From Nocardia harenae NBRC 108248 (GTDB lineage: Bacteria; Actinomycetota; Actinomycetes; Mycobacteriales; Mycobacteriaceae): DNA of 64,000 nucleotides. The first letter of the stretch is position 1, and each line of letters begins with the position of its first letter. Below the pieces are notes generated by a model. That model was not told the origin of the DNA. It made no database searches and saw nothing but the letters and a program-made list of their open reading frames with translations. Position numbers and translations under genes: made by a program. Below are positions 17,582-26,166 of the stretch, piece after piece. The stretch lies in contig NZ_BDBH01000009.1 of the NCBI RefSeq assembly GCF_001612885.1, positions 223,313 through 287,312 on the forward strand, given 5' to 3'.

Positions 17582-18031
17582 GTGAGCATCGATCCCGACC
17601 CCCGCGCGCCCGATGACTCCGCGCGGGCGCGCGCCGGGCGCGAGCACAGGTACGCCTGGCGGCGCCGGCTCGCGGAGCGGCCCGGTGTCGAGCTGGGCTA
17701 CCGGATCCTGGTCGCGCTGGCCGGGATCGCGGTGCTGGCGCTCGGCATCGTCGCCATTCCCTACCCGGGGCCGGGCTGGGCCATCGTCTTCGCCGGGCTC
17801 GGTATCCTGGCCAGCGAATTCGCCTGGGCACAGCGTGTCCTCGCGTGGCTTCGCGAGCGGTACCGGCAATTCATGGCATGGTTCTCGGCGCGCGGGCCGC
17901 TGGTGCGCGCGCTCGCGGCGCTCGGCACCTTCCTGATCGTCGTCGCGACGCTCTGGGTGCTGGATACGTTCTCGCTGGTCGGCGGCTGGATCGGAGTGGA
18001 GTGGCCATGGTTGCGCAGTCCCCTGAAGTGA
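17582..18031 (+). CDS. TIGR02611/PGPGW family small membrane protein
   Basis: The 149-residue protein has a charged N-terminus and two to three membrane segments: RILVALAGIAVLALGIVAIPYPGPGWAIVFAGLGILASEF and a later LAALGTFLIVVATLWVL. The IPYPGPGW motif defines the PGPGW transmembrane family of unknown function. Start is GTG 17582. Its 3' end overlaps the FhuF-like gene by 25 bp, so the two are co-transcribed. Confidence 0.85.
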   Translation: MSIDPDPRAPDDSARARAGREHRYAWRRRLAERPGVELGYRILVALAGIAVLALGIVAIPYPGPGWAIVFAGLGILASEFAWAQRVLAWLRERYRQFMAWFSARGPLVRALAALGTFLIVVATLWVLDTFSLVGGWIGVEWPWLRSPLK

Positions 18032-18645
18032 CCGGGACCGTCGGGGGCGCCGCGCTGCGCGACCCCGCCTGGGTCACCGCGCGGATCACCGAGATGGGCC
18101 GGAGCTGGGGCACCGGCTCCTGTCGCGCCGCAGGCACGCTGTGGTGGTGCATGGTGGCATCGGCCCTGGTCCGGCCGGTGGTCGGGGCGTACGCGGCGCA
18201 CGCGGCGGTGCCCGCCGTCGAGCTGGATCGGCTCAGCTGCCCGGTGCGCGCCGACGGCGGCATCGAGACGGTGGAGCTCGCCGCCGACCCCGCCGAGCCG
18301 AGGGCAGCGGCGCAGGCGCTGCGCGCCAGCCTGGCCTCGGTGATCGCCACCGTCGCCCAGGCGTCCGGCGCGGGCATCCCGGCGCTCTGGGCGGTGGTCG
18401 CCGACGCCATCGGCAACCGGGCGATCGACGCGGGCGCGCCCGGCGTCGCCGCGGCGCTCGCGCACGACGTCGGCGGCAAACTGCCCGCACCGCGGTTCCA
18501 GGAGGTCGGCGGCCGCACTTTCGTCAAGCGGATCTCCTGCTGCCTGGTCTTCGAGGCGCCAGGCTGCGAGATGTGCACGAGCTGCCCGAAGCGCCCCGCC
18601 GCCGACCGCGAGCGGCTGCTGACGGCACTGACCACCGGGAACTGA
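18007..18645 (+). CDS. FhuF-like (2Fe-2S)-binding protein
   Basis: This 212-residue protein ends with CCLVFEAPGCEMCTSCP. That fits the CC-x10-C-x2-C cluster motif of FhuF siderophore-iron reductases (Cys at the start, 13th and 16th positions). The preceding helical region (GTGSCRAAGTLWWCMVASALVRPVVGAY) matches the family start. It would bind a 2Fe-2S cluster and reduce ferric siderophores in the cytoplasm. ATG 18007 has GGAG (17998-18001) 5 nt upstream, inside the upstream gene. No siderophore genes are adjacent, so the partner is unknown. Confidence 0.8.
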   Translation: MVAQSPEVTGTVGGAALRDPAWVTARITEMGRSWGTGSCRAAGTLWWCMVASALVRPVVGAYAAHAAVPAVELDRLSCPVRADGGIETVELAADPAEPRAAAQALRASLASVIATVAQASGAGIPALWAVVADAIGNRAIDAGAPGVAAALAHDVGGKLPAPRFQEVGGRTFVKRISCCLVFEAPGCEMCTSCPKRPAADRERLLTALTTGN

Positions 18646-18702
18646 CTCCTCGGCGGAACGTCGGCCGCGGTGTCCGTCGGCGCGTCCGCGCGGCGGTGCC
18701 GA

Positions 18703-18777
18703 TAGCATGGCAGCGCCGGAGCACACGGGTGCCCGGTATCGACGCGGGATCCGCCCCGGGGGCGGGAAACACCCGTG
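18703..18777 (+). promoter_or_regulatory. Possible promoter -10 and structured leader of thrS
   Basis: TAGCAT (18703-18708) could be a -10. Downstream, CACGGGTG (18724-18731) pairs with CACCCGTG (18770-18777), enclosing a second GC-rich stem around 18751-18765. This nested structure lies just before the thrS start. No T-box sequence was recognised. Confidence 0.35.
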
Positions 18778-18804
18778 CCCGACGACGCCGAGGAGAGCTC
18801 AGCC

Positions 18805-20859
18805 GTGACCATCTCAGCCCCGATCAGTCCTGCCACCCACGTCCGGGTGCCTGCCGGGACGACGGCGGGTGCCGCGGTGCGCGAGGCGGGGCTGCCGACC
18901 AAGGGCCCGGACACCATCGTGGTGGTGCGCGACGCCGAGGGGCTCAGGGATCTCTCCTGGGCTCCCGAGGCCGACGTCGAGGTGGAGGCGATCGCCGCGA
19001 ACACCGAGGCCGGCCGCAGCGTGATCCGGCACTCCGCCGCGCACGTGCTGGCCCAGGCGGTGCAGCAGGAGTTCCCCGAGGCCAAGCTCGGCATCGGCCC
19101 GCCGATCAAGGACGGCTTCTACTACGACTTCCGGGTCGACCGGCCGTTCACCCCGGAGGATCTGGCCAAGCTGGAATCCCGGATGAAGAAGATCGTGAAG
19201 GGCGCCCAGCGCTTCGCCCGCCGCGTGGTCGACGTCGAGGATGCCAGGGTGGAGCTGGCGGGCGAGCCCTTCAAGCTGGAGCTCATCTCCGACAAGTCCG
19301 GCATCGACGACCCCGAGGTGATGGAGGTCGGCGGCAAGGAACTCACCATCTACGACAACCTCGACCCGCGCTCCGGCGAGCGGATCTGGGGCGACCTCTG
19401 CCGCGGCCCGCACATCCCCACCACCAAGTTCATCCCGGCCTTCAAGCTCACCCGCAGCTCCGCCGCGTACTGGCGCGGCGACCAGAGCCGCGAGGGGCTG
19501 CAGCGCATCTACGGCACCGCGTGGGAATCGCCGGAGGCGCTGGAGGAGCACCTGCACCTGCTGGCCGAGGCCGAGCGCCGCGATCACCGCAAGCTCGGGC
19601 TCGAACTCGACCTCTTCAGCTTCCCGGACGAACTCGGCTCCGGCCTGCCGGTCTTCCACCCGAAGGGCGGCATCATCCGCAAGGAGCTGGAGGAGTACTC
19701 GCGGGCGCGGCACGTGGCGGCGGGGTACGAGTTCGTGAACACCCCGCACATCACCAAGGGGCATCTCTTCGAGGTCTCCGGCCACCTGGACTGGTACCGG
19801 GACGGCATGTTCCCGGCCATGCAGCTGGACGCGGAGTACAACGAGGACGGCACCGTCCGCAAGCCCGGCCAGGACTACTACGTCAAGCCGATGAACTGCC
19901 CGATGCACAACCTGATCTTCCGCTCCCGCGGCCGCTCGTACCGCGAGCTCCCGCTGCGGCTCTTCGAGTTCGGCTCGGTGTACCGGTACGAGAAGTCCGG
20001 CGTGATCCACGGCCTCACCCGGGTGCGCGGCATGACCCAGGACGACGCGCACATCTACTGCACCAAGGAGCAGATGCACGCGGAGCTGACCAGCACCCTG
20101 CAGTTCGTGCTCGGGCTGCTCGCCGACTACGGCCTGGACGACTTCTACCTGGAGCTCTCCACCAAGGACCCGGTGAAGTTCGTCGGCTCGGACGAGATCT
20201 GGGAGGAGGCCACCGAGACTCTCGCCGAGGTCGCCGCGGCCTCCGGGCTGGATCTGGTGCCCGACCCGGGCGGCGCCGCCTTCTACGGCCCGAAGATCTC
20301 GGTGCAGGCCAGGGACGCGCTCGGCCGCACCTGGCAGATGTCCACCATCCAGCTCGACTTCAACCTGCCCGAGCGGTTCCAGCTGGAGTACACCGCCGCC
20401 GACGGCAGCAAGCAGCGCCCGGTGATGATCCACCGCGCGCTCTTCGGCTCGATCGAGCGGTTCTTCGGCGTGCTCACCGAGCACTACGCCGGCGCCTTCC
20501 CGGCCTGGCTGGCCCCGGTGCAGGTGGTCGGCATCCCGGTGGCGGAGGCCTTCGCCGGGCACCTGGACGCGGTGGTCGAGCGGCTGCGCGACGCCGGGGT
20601 CAGGGCCCAGGTGGACCGCACCGACGACCGCATGCAGAAGAAGATCTTCAACCACACCGCGCAGAAGGTGCCCTTCATGCTGCTCGCCGGTGAGCGCGAT
20701 GTCACCGCGGGCGCGGTGAGCTTCCGCTTCCGCGACGGGAGCCAGGTGAACGGAGTCCCGGTGGACGACGCCGTCGCCACCGTCCTCGCCTGGATCGCAG
20801 GCCGGGAGAACGCCTCGCCGAGTGCGGACGGGTTCGAGGTCCGGAAGGCGGGAGCGTGA
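18805..20859 (+). CDS. thrS: Threonyl-tRNA synthetase
   Basis: A class II synthetase of 684 residues. The N-terminal TGS domain (about 10-70) leads to the editing domain (HSAAHVLAQAVQQEF, GPPIKDGFYYDF). Then comes the catalytic core with the zinc Cys in MNCPMHN (about 362), motif 2 around YRYEKSGVIHGLTRVRGMTQDDAHIYC, and the C-terminal anticodon domain (VVGIPVAEAF...VPFMLLAGERDV). It charges tRNA-Thr. GTG 18805 is preferred because GAGGAG lies upstream; GTG 18775 is an in-frame alternative. Its stop overlaps the first GTG of a 75-bp tandem repeat array. Confidence 0.96.
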   Translation: MTISAPISPATHVRVPAGTTAGAAVREAGLPTKGPDTIVVVRDAEGLRDLSWAPEADVEVEAIAANTEAGRSVIRHSAAHVLAQAVQQEFPEAKLGIGPPIKDGFYYDFRVDRPFTPEDLAKLESRMKKIVKGAQRFARRVVDVEDARVELAGEPFKLELISDKSGIDDPEVMEVGGKELTIYDNLDPRSGERIWGDLCRGPHIPTTKFIPAFKLTRSSAAYWRGDQSREGLQRIYGTAWESPEALEEHLHLLAEAERRDHRKLGLELDLFSFPDELGSGLPVFHPKGGIIRKELEEYSRARHVAAGYEFVNTPHITKGHLFEVSGHLDWYRDGMFPAMQLDAEYNEDGTVRKPGQDYYVKPMNCPMHNLIFRSRGRSYRELPLRLFEFGSVYRYEKSGVIHGLTRVRGMTQDDAHIYCTKEQMHAELTSTLQFVLGLLADYGLDDFYLELSTKDPVKFVGSDEIWEEATETLAEVAAASGLDLVPDPGGAAFYGPKISVQARDALGRTWQMSTIQLDFNLPERFQLEYTAADGSKQRPVMIHRALFGSIERFFGVLTEHYAGAFPAWLAPVQVVGIPVAEAFAGHLDAVVERLRDAGVRAQVDRTDDRMQKKIFNHTAQKVPFMLLAGERDVTAGAVSFRFRDGSQVNGVPVDDAVATVLAWIAGRENASPSADGFEVRKAGA

Positions 20860-21305
20860 GCGAGTCAGGCCCGGAGGCGGGAGCGGAGCGTGGCCACGGA
20901 GGGCCCGCGCTCACGCCGGATGGGCAGAGCGTGAGCGCGTCAGGCCCGGAGGCGGGAGCGGAGCGTGGCCACGGAGGGCCCTCGCTCACGCCGGATGGGC
21001 AGAGCGTGAGCGCGTCAGGCCCGGAGGCGGGAGCGGAGCGTGGCCACGGAGGGCCCGCGCTCACGCCGGATGGGCAGAGCGTGAGCGCGTCAGGCCCGGA
21101 GGCGGGAGCGGAGCGTGGCCACGGAGGGCCCGCGCTCACGCCGGATGGGCAGAGCGTGAGCGAGTCAGGCCCGGAGGCGGGAGCGGAGCGTGGCCACGGA
21201 GGGCCCTCGCTCACGCCGGATGGGCAGAGCGTGAGCGAGTCAGGCCCGGAGGCGGGAGCGGAGCGTGGCCACGGAGGGCCCTCGCTCACGCCGGATGGGC
21301 AGAGC
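20856..21305. repeat. Six 75-bp tandem repeats between thrS and the HIT gene
   Basis: Unit starts are at 20856, 20931, 21006, 21081, 21156 and 21231, and a seventh partial copy (GTGAGCGAG) begins at 21306. Copies are nearly identical. The variable bases sit in the flanks: GTGAGCGAG or GTGAGCGCG at the 5' end, and CTCGCTCAC or CGCGCTCAC at the 3' end. In four copies the two ends are exact reverse complements. Because 75 is divisible by 3, the array is open in frame with the HIT gene and would encode 25-residue units like SASGPEAGAERGHGGPSLTPDGQ. The unit core resembles the thrS 3' end (CCGGAAGGCGGGAGCG), suggesting local origin. Confidence 0.97.
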
Positions 21306-21875
21306 GTGAGCGAGGAGTTCGTCGTGCGCGGGGCGGGGGAGCCGGATCGGCTGCAGCGGCTGTGGACGCCCTACCGGATGTCCTACATCTCGGAGGCCGC
21401 CACCGCGGCGCCGAGGAACGGCTCGACCGGGCACCCCTTCACCGACATCCCGCTGATGACCGACGAGGACGGCCTCGTCATCGCGCGCGGCGAGCTGGTG
21501 TACGCCGTGCTCAACCTGTACCCGTACAACCCGGGACACCTCATGGTGGTGCCGTATCGCAGGGTCGCCAAGCTGGAGGATCTCACCGACGCGGAGGCCG
21601 CCGAGCTCATGGCCTTCACCCAGGAGGCGATCCGCACGGTCAAGCGGGTCTCCTCGCCGCACGGCTTCAATGTCGGGCTGAACCTGGGCGGGGTCGCGGG
21701 CGGCTCGCTCGCCGACCACCTGCACCAGCACGTCGTCCCGCGCTGGGGCGGCGACGCCAACTTCATCACCGTCATCGGCGGCGCCAAGGTGATGCCGCAG
21801 CTGCTGCGCGACACCAGGGCGCTGCTCGCCGACGCCTGGAAGAACCCGGCGCCCGCCGCGAAGGATGTCGAGTGA
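21306..21875 (+). CDS. HIT-family protein, Rv2613c-type Ap4A phosphorylase
   Basis: From GTG 21306 the product has 189 residues and matches the Rv2613c family: LQRLWTPYRMSYI, then YAVLNLYPYNPGHLMVVPYRR, and the catalytic HIT motif HLHQHVVPRWGGDANF. It cleaves diadenosine tetraphosphate by phosphorolysis. The frame is open upstream through the whole repeat array to GTG 20856, which would add 150 residues of repeats. The short start is preferred because homologues begin there and every repeat carries the same GTGAGCG. The ATG of the next gene overlaps its end by 11 bp. Confidence 0.9.
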   Translation: MSEEFVVRGAGEPDRLQRLWTPYRMSYISEAATAAPRNGSTGHPFTDIPLMTDEDGLVIARGELVYAVLNLYPYNPGHLMVVPYRRVAKLEDLTDAEAAELMAFTQEAIRTVKRVSSPHGFNVGLNLGGVAGGSLADHLHQHVVPRWGGDANFITVIGGAKVMPQLLRDTRALLADAWKNPAPAAKDVE

Positions 21876-22548
21876 GGTGCTGAGCTTCTTCGGCCGCGCG
21901 ACCTTCGCCAAGGCCACCGCCCCGCTGGGCCGCGCCCTGGTGCGCACCGGGCTCACCCCGGACGCGGTGACGCTGCTCGGGACCGCCGCCACCATCACCG
22001 CGGCGGTCACGCTCTTCCCGGCCGGTCACCTCTTCTGGGGCACCATGGTGATCTGGCTCTTCGTCATGTTCGACATGCTGGACGGCGCCATGGCCAGGGC
22101 CAGGGGCGGCGGCACCAGGTACGGCGCGGTACTCGACGCCACCTGCGACCGGGTCGCCGACGGCGCCATCTTCGGCGGGCTGGCCTGGTGGGCGGTGTTC
22201 CACGAGGACAGCAAGCTGCTGTTCGCCGCGACGCTGGTGGTGCTGGTGACCTCGCAGGTCATCTCCTACGCCAAGGCGCGCGCCGAGGCCAGCGGGCTCT
22301 CCGCCGACGGCGGGCTCATCGAGCGGCCGGACCGGCTCATCATCGTGCTGGTGGGCGCCGGGCTCACCGGGATCGGCGGGTACTGGGGCATCGAGTGGCT
22401 CACCTGGGCGGTGCACGTCGCCATGTGGATCCTCGCGGTGCTCAGCATCGTCACGGTCTTCCAGCGGGTGCTCGCGGTGCGCAACTCACCGGGCGCCCGC
22501 GACCTGCTCCCGCCTGCCGGTGCCGCCCCGGCGCAGGAAGCCGGATGA
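21865..22548 (+). CDS. pgsA: Phosphatidylinositol phosphate synthase (CDP-alcohol phosphatidyltransferase)
   Basis: The 227-residue membrane enzyme carries the CDP-alcohol phosphatidyltransferase signature DMLDGAMARARGGGTRYGAVLDATCDRVAD (about 66-95) with all Asp residues. Several membrane helices follow (LVVLVTSQVISYAKARAEASG). It joins CDP-diacylglycerol and inositol-3-phosphate, the first step toward PI and PI-mannosides. It starts inside the HIT gene and is followed by PIM genes, the same order as Rv2612c-Rv2610c. Confidence 0.93.
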   Translation: MSSEVLSFFGRATFAKATAPLGRALVRTGLTPDAVTLLGTAATITAAVTLFPAGHLFWGTMVIWLFVMFDMLDGAMARARGGGTRYGAVLDATCDRVADGAIFGGLAWWAVFHEDSKLLFAATLVVLVTSQVISYAKARAEASGLSADGGLIERPDRLIIVLVGAGLTGIGGYWGIEWLTWAVHVAMWILAVLSIVTVFQRVLAVRNSPGARDLLPPAGAAPAQEAG

Positions 22549-22700
22549 GCGCGCCCGCCGCGGGCGGCGCCCGCCTCGGGCGGTCCGCCGGGGCCGCGGG
22601 GTGCGGGCAGTGTCGCACCGCCGTCGACCGGAGCCTGCGCCGGTCCGGGCCGGGCGTCGGCACGCCCCCCGGCCGCCGGCGGCTCGGGAGTGCCGCATGA
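22545..22700 (+). CDS. Small 51-codon frame coupled on both sides, doubtful gene
   Basis: ATG 22545 overlaps the pgsA stop (ATGA) and its own stop overlaps the next ATG at 22697 (ATGA). The product, starting MSAPAAGGARLGRSAGAAG and containing CGQC, is Ala/Gly/Arg-rich and resembles nothing I recognise. It may be a translated spacer that carries ribosomes from pgsA to the acyltransferase. Tuberculosis pgsA and its acyltransferase are adjacent without such a gene, as far as I recall. Confidence 0.3.
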   Translation: MSAPAAGGARLGRSAGAAGCGQCRTAVDRSLRRSGPGVGTPPGRRRLGSAA

Positions 22701-23647
22701 GTTTCGGCGAGCGCGCCTCCGCGCTCGGCTACGCGGCGGGCTGGCGCATCGTCCGGGCCCTGCCGGACGGGCTGGCGCGCAGCGCCTTCCGCATCGGCGC
22801 CGACCGCGGCGCCCGCGGCGGCGGCCCGGAACAACTGCGCCGCAATCTCGCCCGCGTCCTCGGCGTCCCCCCGGCCGAGGTCCCGGACGACCTGATCCGC
22901 GCCTCCGTCCGCTCCTACGCCCGCTACTGGCGCGAGGCGTTCCGGCTCCCCACCATGGACCACGCCGCCCTCGGCCGCTCCTCGCTGCTCCCGGTCGAGG
23001 GCCGGGAAAATCTGGACGCCGCCCTCGAGCGCGGCAGGGGCATGCTGCTCGTCCTCCCGCACACCGGCAACTGGGATATGGCCGGAGTCTGGCTGGTGCA
23101 GAACTACGGCCGCTTAAGCACCGTCATGGAGCGGCTGAAACCGGAATCCCTGTTCGAACGCTTCGTCGCCTACCGCGAGAGCCTCGGCTTCGAGATCTTC
23201 CCGCTCACCGGCGGCGAACAGCCCCCCTTCGCCACGCTCGCCGCCCGGCTCCGGGACAACGGCATCGTCTGCCTGCTCGGCGAGCGCGACCTCACCGGCC
23301 GCGGCGTCCCGGTCACCTTCTTCGGCGAGCGCACCTGGATGCCGGGCGGCCCGGCCGCGCTGGCCGTCGAGACCGGCGCCGTCCTGCTCCCGGTGCACCT
23401 CTGGTTCCGCGAGACCGCGGACGGCACCGAGGCGTGGGGGCTGCGCGTCGGCGCCGCCATCGACACCGCCGACGGCGTCGCCGCCGCCACCCAGGCCCTC
23501 GCCGACTCCTTCGCCGCAGGCATCGCCGAACACCCCGCGGACTGGCACATGCTGCAACCGCTCTGGGAAGGCGACCTCTCCGAGCGCAGGCGCGCGGCGA
23601 TCGCGGCCGCGCAGGCGGACCGGCACCCCGGCGAGGCGGCCCGATGA
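22697..23647 (+). CDS. Phosphatidylinositol mannoside acyltransferase (PatA/LpxL-like)
   Basis: The 316-residue protein is a membrane-associated lysophospholipid acyltransferase-type enzyme. The catalytic motif HTGNWD is near residue 119, followed by LLGERDLTGRGVPVTFFGERTWMPGGPAALAVETGA. It acylates the mannose of PIM1/PIM2 (Rv2611c family). ATGA overlap with the 51-codon frame upstream and with pimA downstream places it inside the PI/PIM operon. Confidence 0.9.
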   Translation: MSFGERASALGYAAGWRIVRALPDGLARSAFRIGADRGARGGGPEQLRRNLARVLGVPPAEVPDDLIRASVRSYARYWREAFRLPTMDHAALGRSSLLPVEGRENLDAALERGRGMLLVLPHTGNWDMAGVWLVQNYGRLSTVMERLKPESLFERFVAYRESLGFEIFPLTGGEQPPFATLAARLRDNGIVCLLGERDLTGRGVPVTFFGERTWMPGGPAALAVETGAVLLPVHLWFRETADGTEAWGLRVGAAIDTADGVAAATQALADSFAAGIAEHPADWHMLQPLWEGDLSERRRAAIAAAQADRHPGEAAR

Positions 23648-24768
23648 GAATCGGCATGGTCTGCCCGTACTCCTTCGACGTGCCGGGCGGCGTGCAGGCG
23701 CACGTCGTCGAGCTGGCCCGGGTGCTGATCGAGCGCGGGCACCGGGTGAGCGTGCTCGCGCCCGCCGCCGAGGAGACCGAGCTGCCGGATTTCGTGGTCT
23801 CCGCGGGCCGCGCCGTCGCCATCCCGTACAACGGCTCGGTAGCCCGGCTCGCCTTCGGCCCCATGGCCTACACCCGGATCCGGCGCTGGATCGAGACCGG
23901 CGACTTCGATGTGCTGCACATCCACGAGCCGAACGCGCCAAGCCTCTCCATGCTGGCGCTCAAGATCGCCGAGGGGCCGATCGTGGCCACCTTCCACACC
24001 TCGACCACGAAATCCCTGGTCCTGAGCACGTTCCAGGGCGTGCTGCGGCCCTACCACGAGAAGATCACCGGCCGGATCGCGGTCTCCGAGCTGGCCCGGC
24101 GCTGGCAGGTCGAGGCACTCGGCTCGGACGCCGTCGAGATCCCGAACGGCGTCGACGTGGGGGCCTTCGCCCGCGCGCCGCTGCTGCCCGGCTACCCGCG
24201 CCCCGGCGGCACCGTGCTCTTCCTCGGCCGCTACGACGAGCCGCGCAAAGGTGTGGACGTGCTGCTCGCCGCGCTCCCCGCGCTGGTCGCCAGGCACCCG
24301 GACGTGCGAATCCTCGTGGTCGGCCGCGGCGACGAGGAGCGGCTGCGCCGGGTGGCGGGGCCGCACGCCGACCGGCTGCACTGCCTCGGCCAGGTCTCCG
24401 ACGCCGAGAAGGCCGCCGCCATGCGCAGCGCCGACGTCTACGTGGCGCCCAACCTGGGCGGCGAGAGCTTCGGCATCATCCTCATCGAGGCCATGGCCGC
24501 GGGCACCGCCGTGGTCGCCAGCGAACTCGACGCCTTCCGCCGGGTGCTGCGCGACGGCGCCGCGGGGGTGCTCGTCCCCATCGGTGACGCCGCCGCGCTC
24601 GCCGCCGCGCTCGGCGACCTGCTCGCCGACGAGGATCGGCGCACTGCGCTGGTCCGGACCGCGAGCCGGGTGGTCGGGGAGTACGACTGGCCGGTGGTGG
24701 CCGAGCAGATCCTCCGGGTCTACGAGACCGTCACCGTCGGCGACGAGGGAGTGCGGGCCGCCGGATGA
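23644..24768 (+). CDS. pimA: Phosphatidylinositol alpha-mannosyltransferase PimA
   Basis: The 374-residue GT-B glycosyltransferase (GT4) begins MRIGMVCPYSFDVPGGVQAHVVELA. The C-terminal domain carries LFLGRYDEPRKGVDVLLAALP and the nucleotide-sugar motif APNLGGESFGIILIEAMAAGTAVVASELDAFR. It transfers mannose from GDP-Man to phosphatidylinositol on the inner membrane face. Start and stop overlap its neighbours by ATGA, in the same order as Rv2610c. Confidence 0.95.
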   Translation: MRIGMVCPYSFDVPGGVQAHVVELARVLIERGHRVSVLAPAAEETELPDFVVSAGRAVAIPYNGSVARLAFGPMAYTRIRRWIETGDFDVLHIHEPNAPSLSMLALKIAEGPIVATFHTSTTKSLVLSTFQGVLRPYHEKITGRIAVSELARRWQVEALGSDAVEIPNGVDVGAFARAPLLPGYPRPGGTVLFLGRYDEPRKGVDVLLAALPALVARHPDVRILVVGRGDEERLRRVAGPHADRLHCLGQVSDAEKAAAMRSADVYVAPNLGGESFGIILIEAMAAGTAVVASELDAFRRVLRDGAAGVLVPIGDAAALAAALGDLLADEDRRTALVRTASRVVGEYDWPVVAEQILRVYETVTVGDEGVRAAG

Positions 24769-25811
24769 TCACCTTCTCCGCCACCACGGTGCTGGTCCTC
24801 GCGATCATCGTCGCCGCGCTGGCCGCGCTGGCGCTGTGGGCCTACGCCACCGCCAACCGGCTGGATCGGCTGCACGTGCGCAACGACCAGTCCTGGGCCG
24901 CGCTGGAATCCGCGCTGGCCCGCAGGGCGGTGGTCGCGCGGGCGGTGGCGCTCGCCATCGCCGGCCCGGTCTCCGACCCCGCCGTCACCGAGCGGGCTCG
25001 CAGGCTCACCGCGCTCGCAGGCCGGGCCGAGCGCGCCGACCGCGGCGAGCGGGAGGCCGCGGAGAACCGGCTCGGCGCCGCGCTCGCCGCGGTCGACATC
25101 GAGCAGCTGCGCCCGCAGCTCATCTCCGAACTCGCCGACGCCGAGGCCAGGGTGCTCATCGCCCGCCGCTTCCACAACGACGCCGTGCGCGACACCCTCG
25201 CACTGCGCACCAGGCGCCCCGTGCGCTGGCTGCACCTCGGCGGCACCGCCCCGCTGCCCACCTACTTCGAGATCCCCGAGCGCACCACCCCTGCCGCGTC
25301 GACCGGGCTCGCCGTCGATACCAGCCGCACCTCCGCCCGCGTCGTGCTGCTCGACCACTCCGGCCGGGTGCTGCTCATGCGCGGCTCCGACCCGCGCACC
25401 CCGGAGACCGCGTTCTGGTTCACCATCGGCGGCGGCGTCGAACCGGGGGAGACGCTGCGCCAGGCCGCCGTGCGCGAACTGCACGAGGAGACCGGCCACA
25501 TCGCCGACCCGGCCGCGCTGCGCGGCCCGATCTGGCGCCGGGTCGCCGTTTTCCCCTTCGACGGCGAGCTCATTCGCGCCGAGGAGCTCTTCTACGTGCT
25601 CCGGGTGCCCGCCTTCGAGCCCAGCCCCGCCTCGCTCACCTTCGTCGAGCGCCGCTCGATCTCCGGCAACAAGTGGTGCGCGCCGGACGACATCGTGGCA
25701 CTGGACCGTTCCGGCGAGACCGTCTACCCGTACCAGTTGGACGAGTTGCTCGCCGAGGCCGCGGCGGTGGCCGATGGCGGCGACGAGCCCGAGGTGCGCT
25801 CGATCCGCTGA
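24765..25811 (+). CDS. Membrane-anchored NUDIX hydrolase (Rv2609c-like)
   Basis: The 348-residue protein has an N-terminal membrane segment (TTVLVLAIIVAALAALALWAYA), a charged helical region (about 45-160), and a NUDIX domain with an intact box GGGVEPGETLRQAAVRELHEETGH (about 222-245). It should hydrolyse a nucleoside diphosphate-linked substrate. ATGA coupling to pimA suggests a link to PIM synthesis, for example removal of a nucleotide by-product; this is inference. Confidence 0.88.
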   Translation: MITFSATTVLVLAIIVAALAALALWAYATANRLDRLHVRNDQSWAALESALARRAVVARAVALAIAGPVSDPAVTERARRLTALAGRAERADRGEREAAENRLGAALAAVDIEQLRPQLISELADAEARVLIARRFHNDAVRDTLALRTRRPVRWLHLGGTAPLPTYFEIPERTTPAASTGLAVDTSRTSARVVLLDHSGRVLLMRGSDPRTPETAFWFTIGGGVEPGETLRQAAVRELHEETGHIADPAALRGPIWRRVAVFPFDGELIRAEELFYVLRVPAFEPSPASLTFVERRSISGNKWCAPDDIVALDRSGETVYPYQLDELLAEAAAVADGGDEPEVRSIR

Positions 25812-25925
25812 AACATACCTGTGATCTGCTGCACAATCGAGGGGCTGTGGGGTGCCCGGCTTCCAGGGTCGGGTACCTCTGAACGGACGCGCGTCATCGG
25901 GGGCGCGCAGAGGTGGAGGTAGCAC

Positions 25926-26018
25926 ATGTCGTATCTGCTTTTCGATTTCCTGACGCCGCTGATCGGCCCGGCCGCCGCGACGTATTGGGCCGAATTGCTG
26001 GTCGTCGCTCCGCTGTAA
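25926..26018 (+). CDS. Possible 30-residue hydrophobic small protein
   Basis: ATG 25926 follows GGAGGT (25915-25920) with 5-nt spacing, one of the best ribosome-binding sites in the window. It encodes MSYLLFDFLTPLIGPAAATY, then WAELLVVAPL and TAA. The composition fits one short membrane-associated helix. A CCTCTG/CAGAGG inverted repeat precedes it and a strong hairpin follows at 26057-26084, as expected of a separate small transcript. No family is recognised. Confidence 0.5.
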   Translation: MSYLLFDFLTPLIGPAAATYWAELLVVAPL

Positions 26019-26056
26019 CGGCCGTCACGATCGCGGCGGGGTTGCTGTAACTGTCG

Positions 26057-26084
26057 GTCCGGTACCAGACCAGTGGTGCCGGAC
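26057..26084. terminator. Hairpin upstream of pdxS
   Basis: GTCCGGTACCA (26057-26067) pairs with TGGTGCCGGAC (26074-26084) around 6 nt; the single mismatch is a U-G wobble. It lies between the small hydrophobic frame and the pdxS promoter and may end the upstream transcript. Confidence 0.6.
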
Positions 26085-26113
26085 TGGCTATCAAGTGGCC
26101 TGCCTGGCGCGCC

Positions 26114-26119
26114 TAGAAT
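26114..26119 (+). promoter_or_regulatory. Possible -10 element of pdxS
   Basis: TAGAAT is about 48 bp upstream of the chosen pdxS GTG and is a good actinobacterial -10. No clear -35 was found at standard spacing. Confidence 0.4.
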
Positions 26120-26166
26120 CGGAAACGTTCCCCGACCGATTGGCGCATATGACCCAGGAGTTTGCC

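Noticed and set aside
20702..21289. Reverse-strand frame through the 75-bp repeats
   Set aside because: It is open only because the repeat unit is a multiple of three and lacks stops; there is no RBS or domain.
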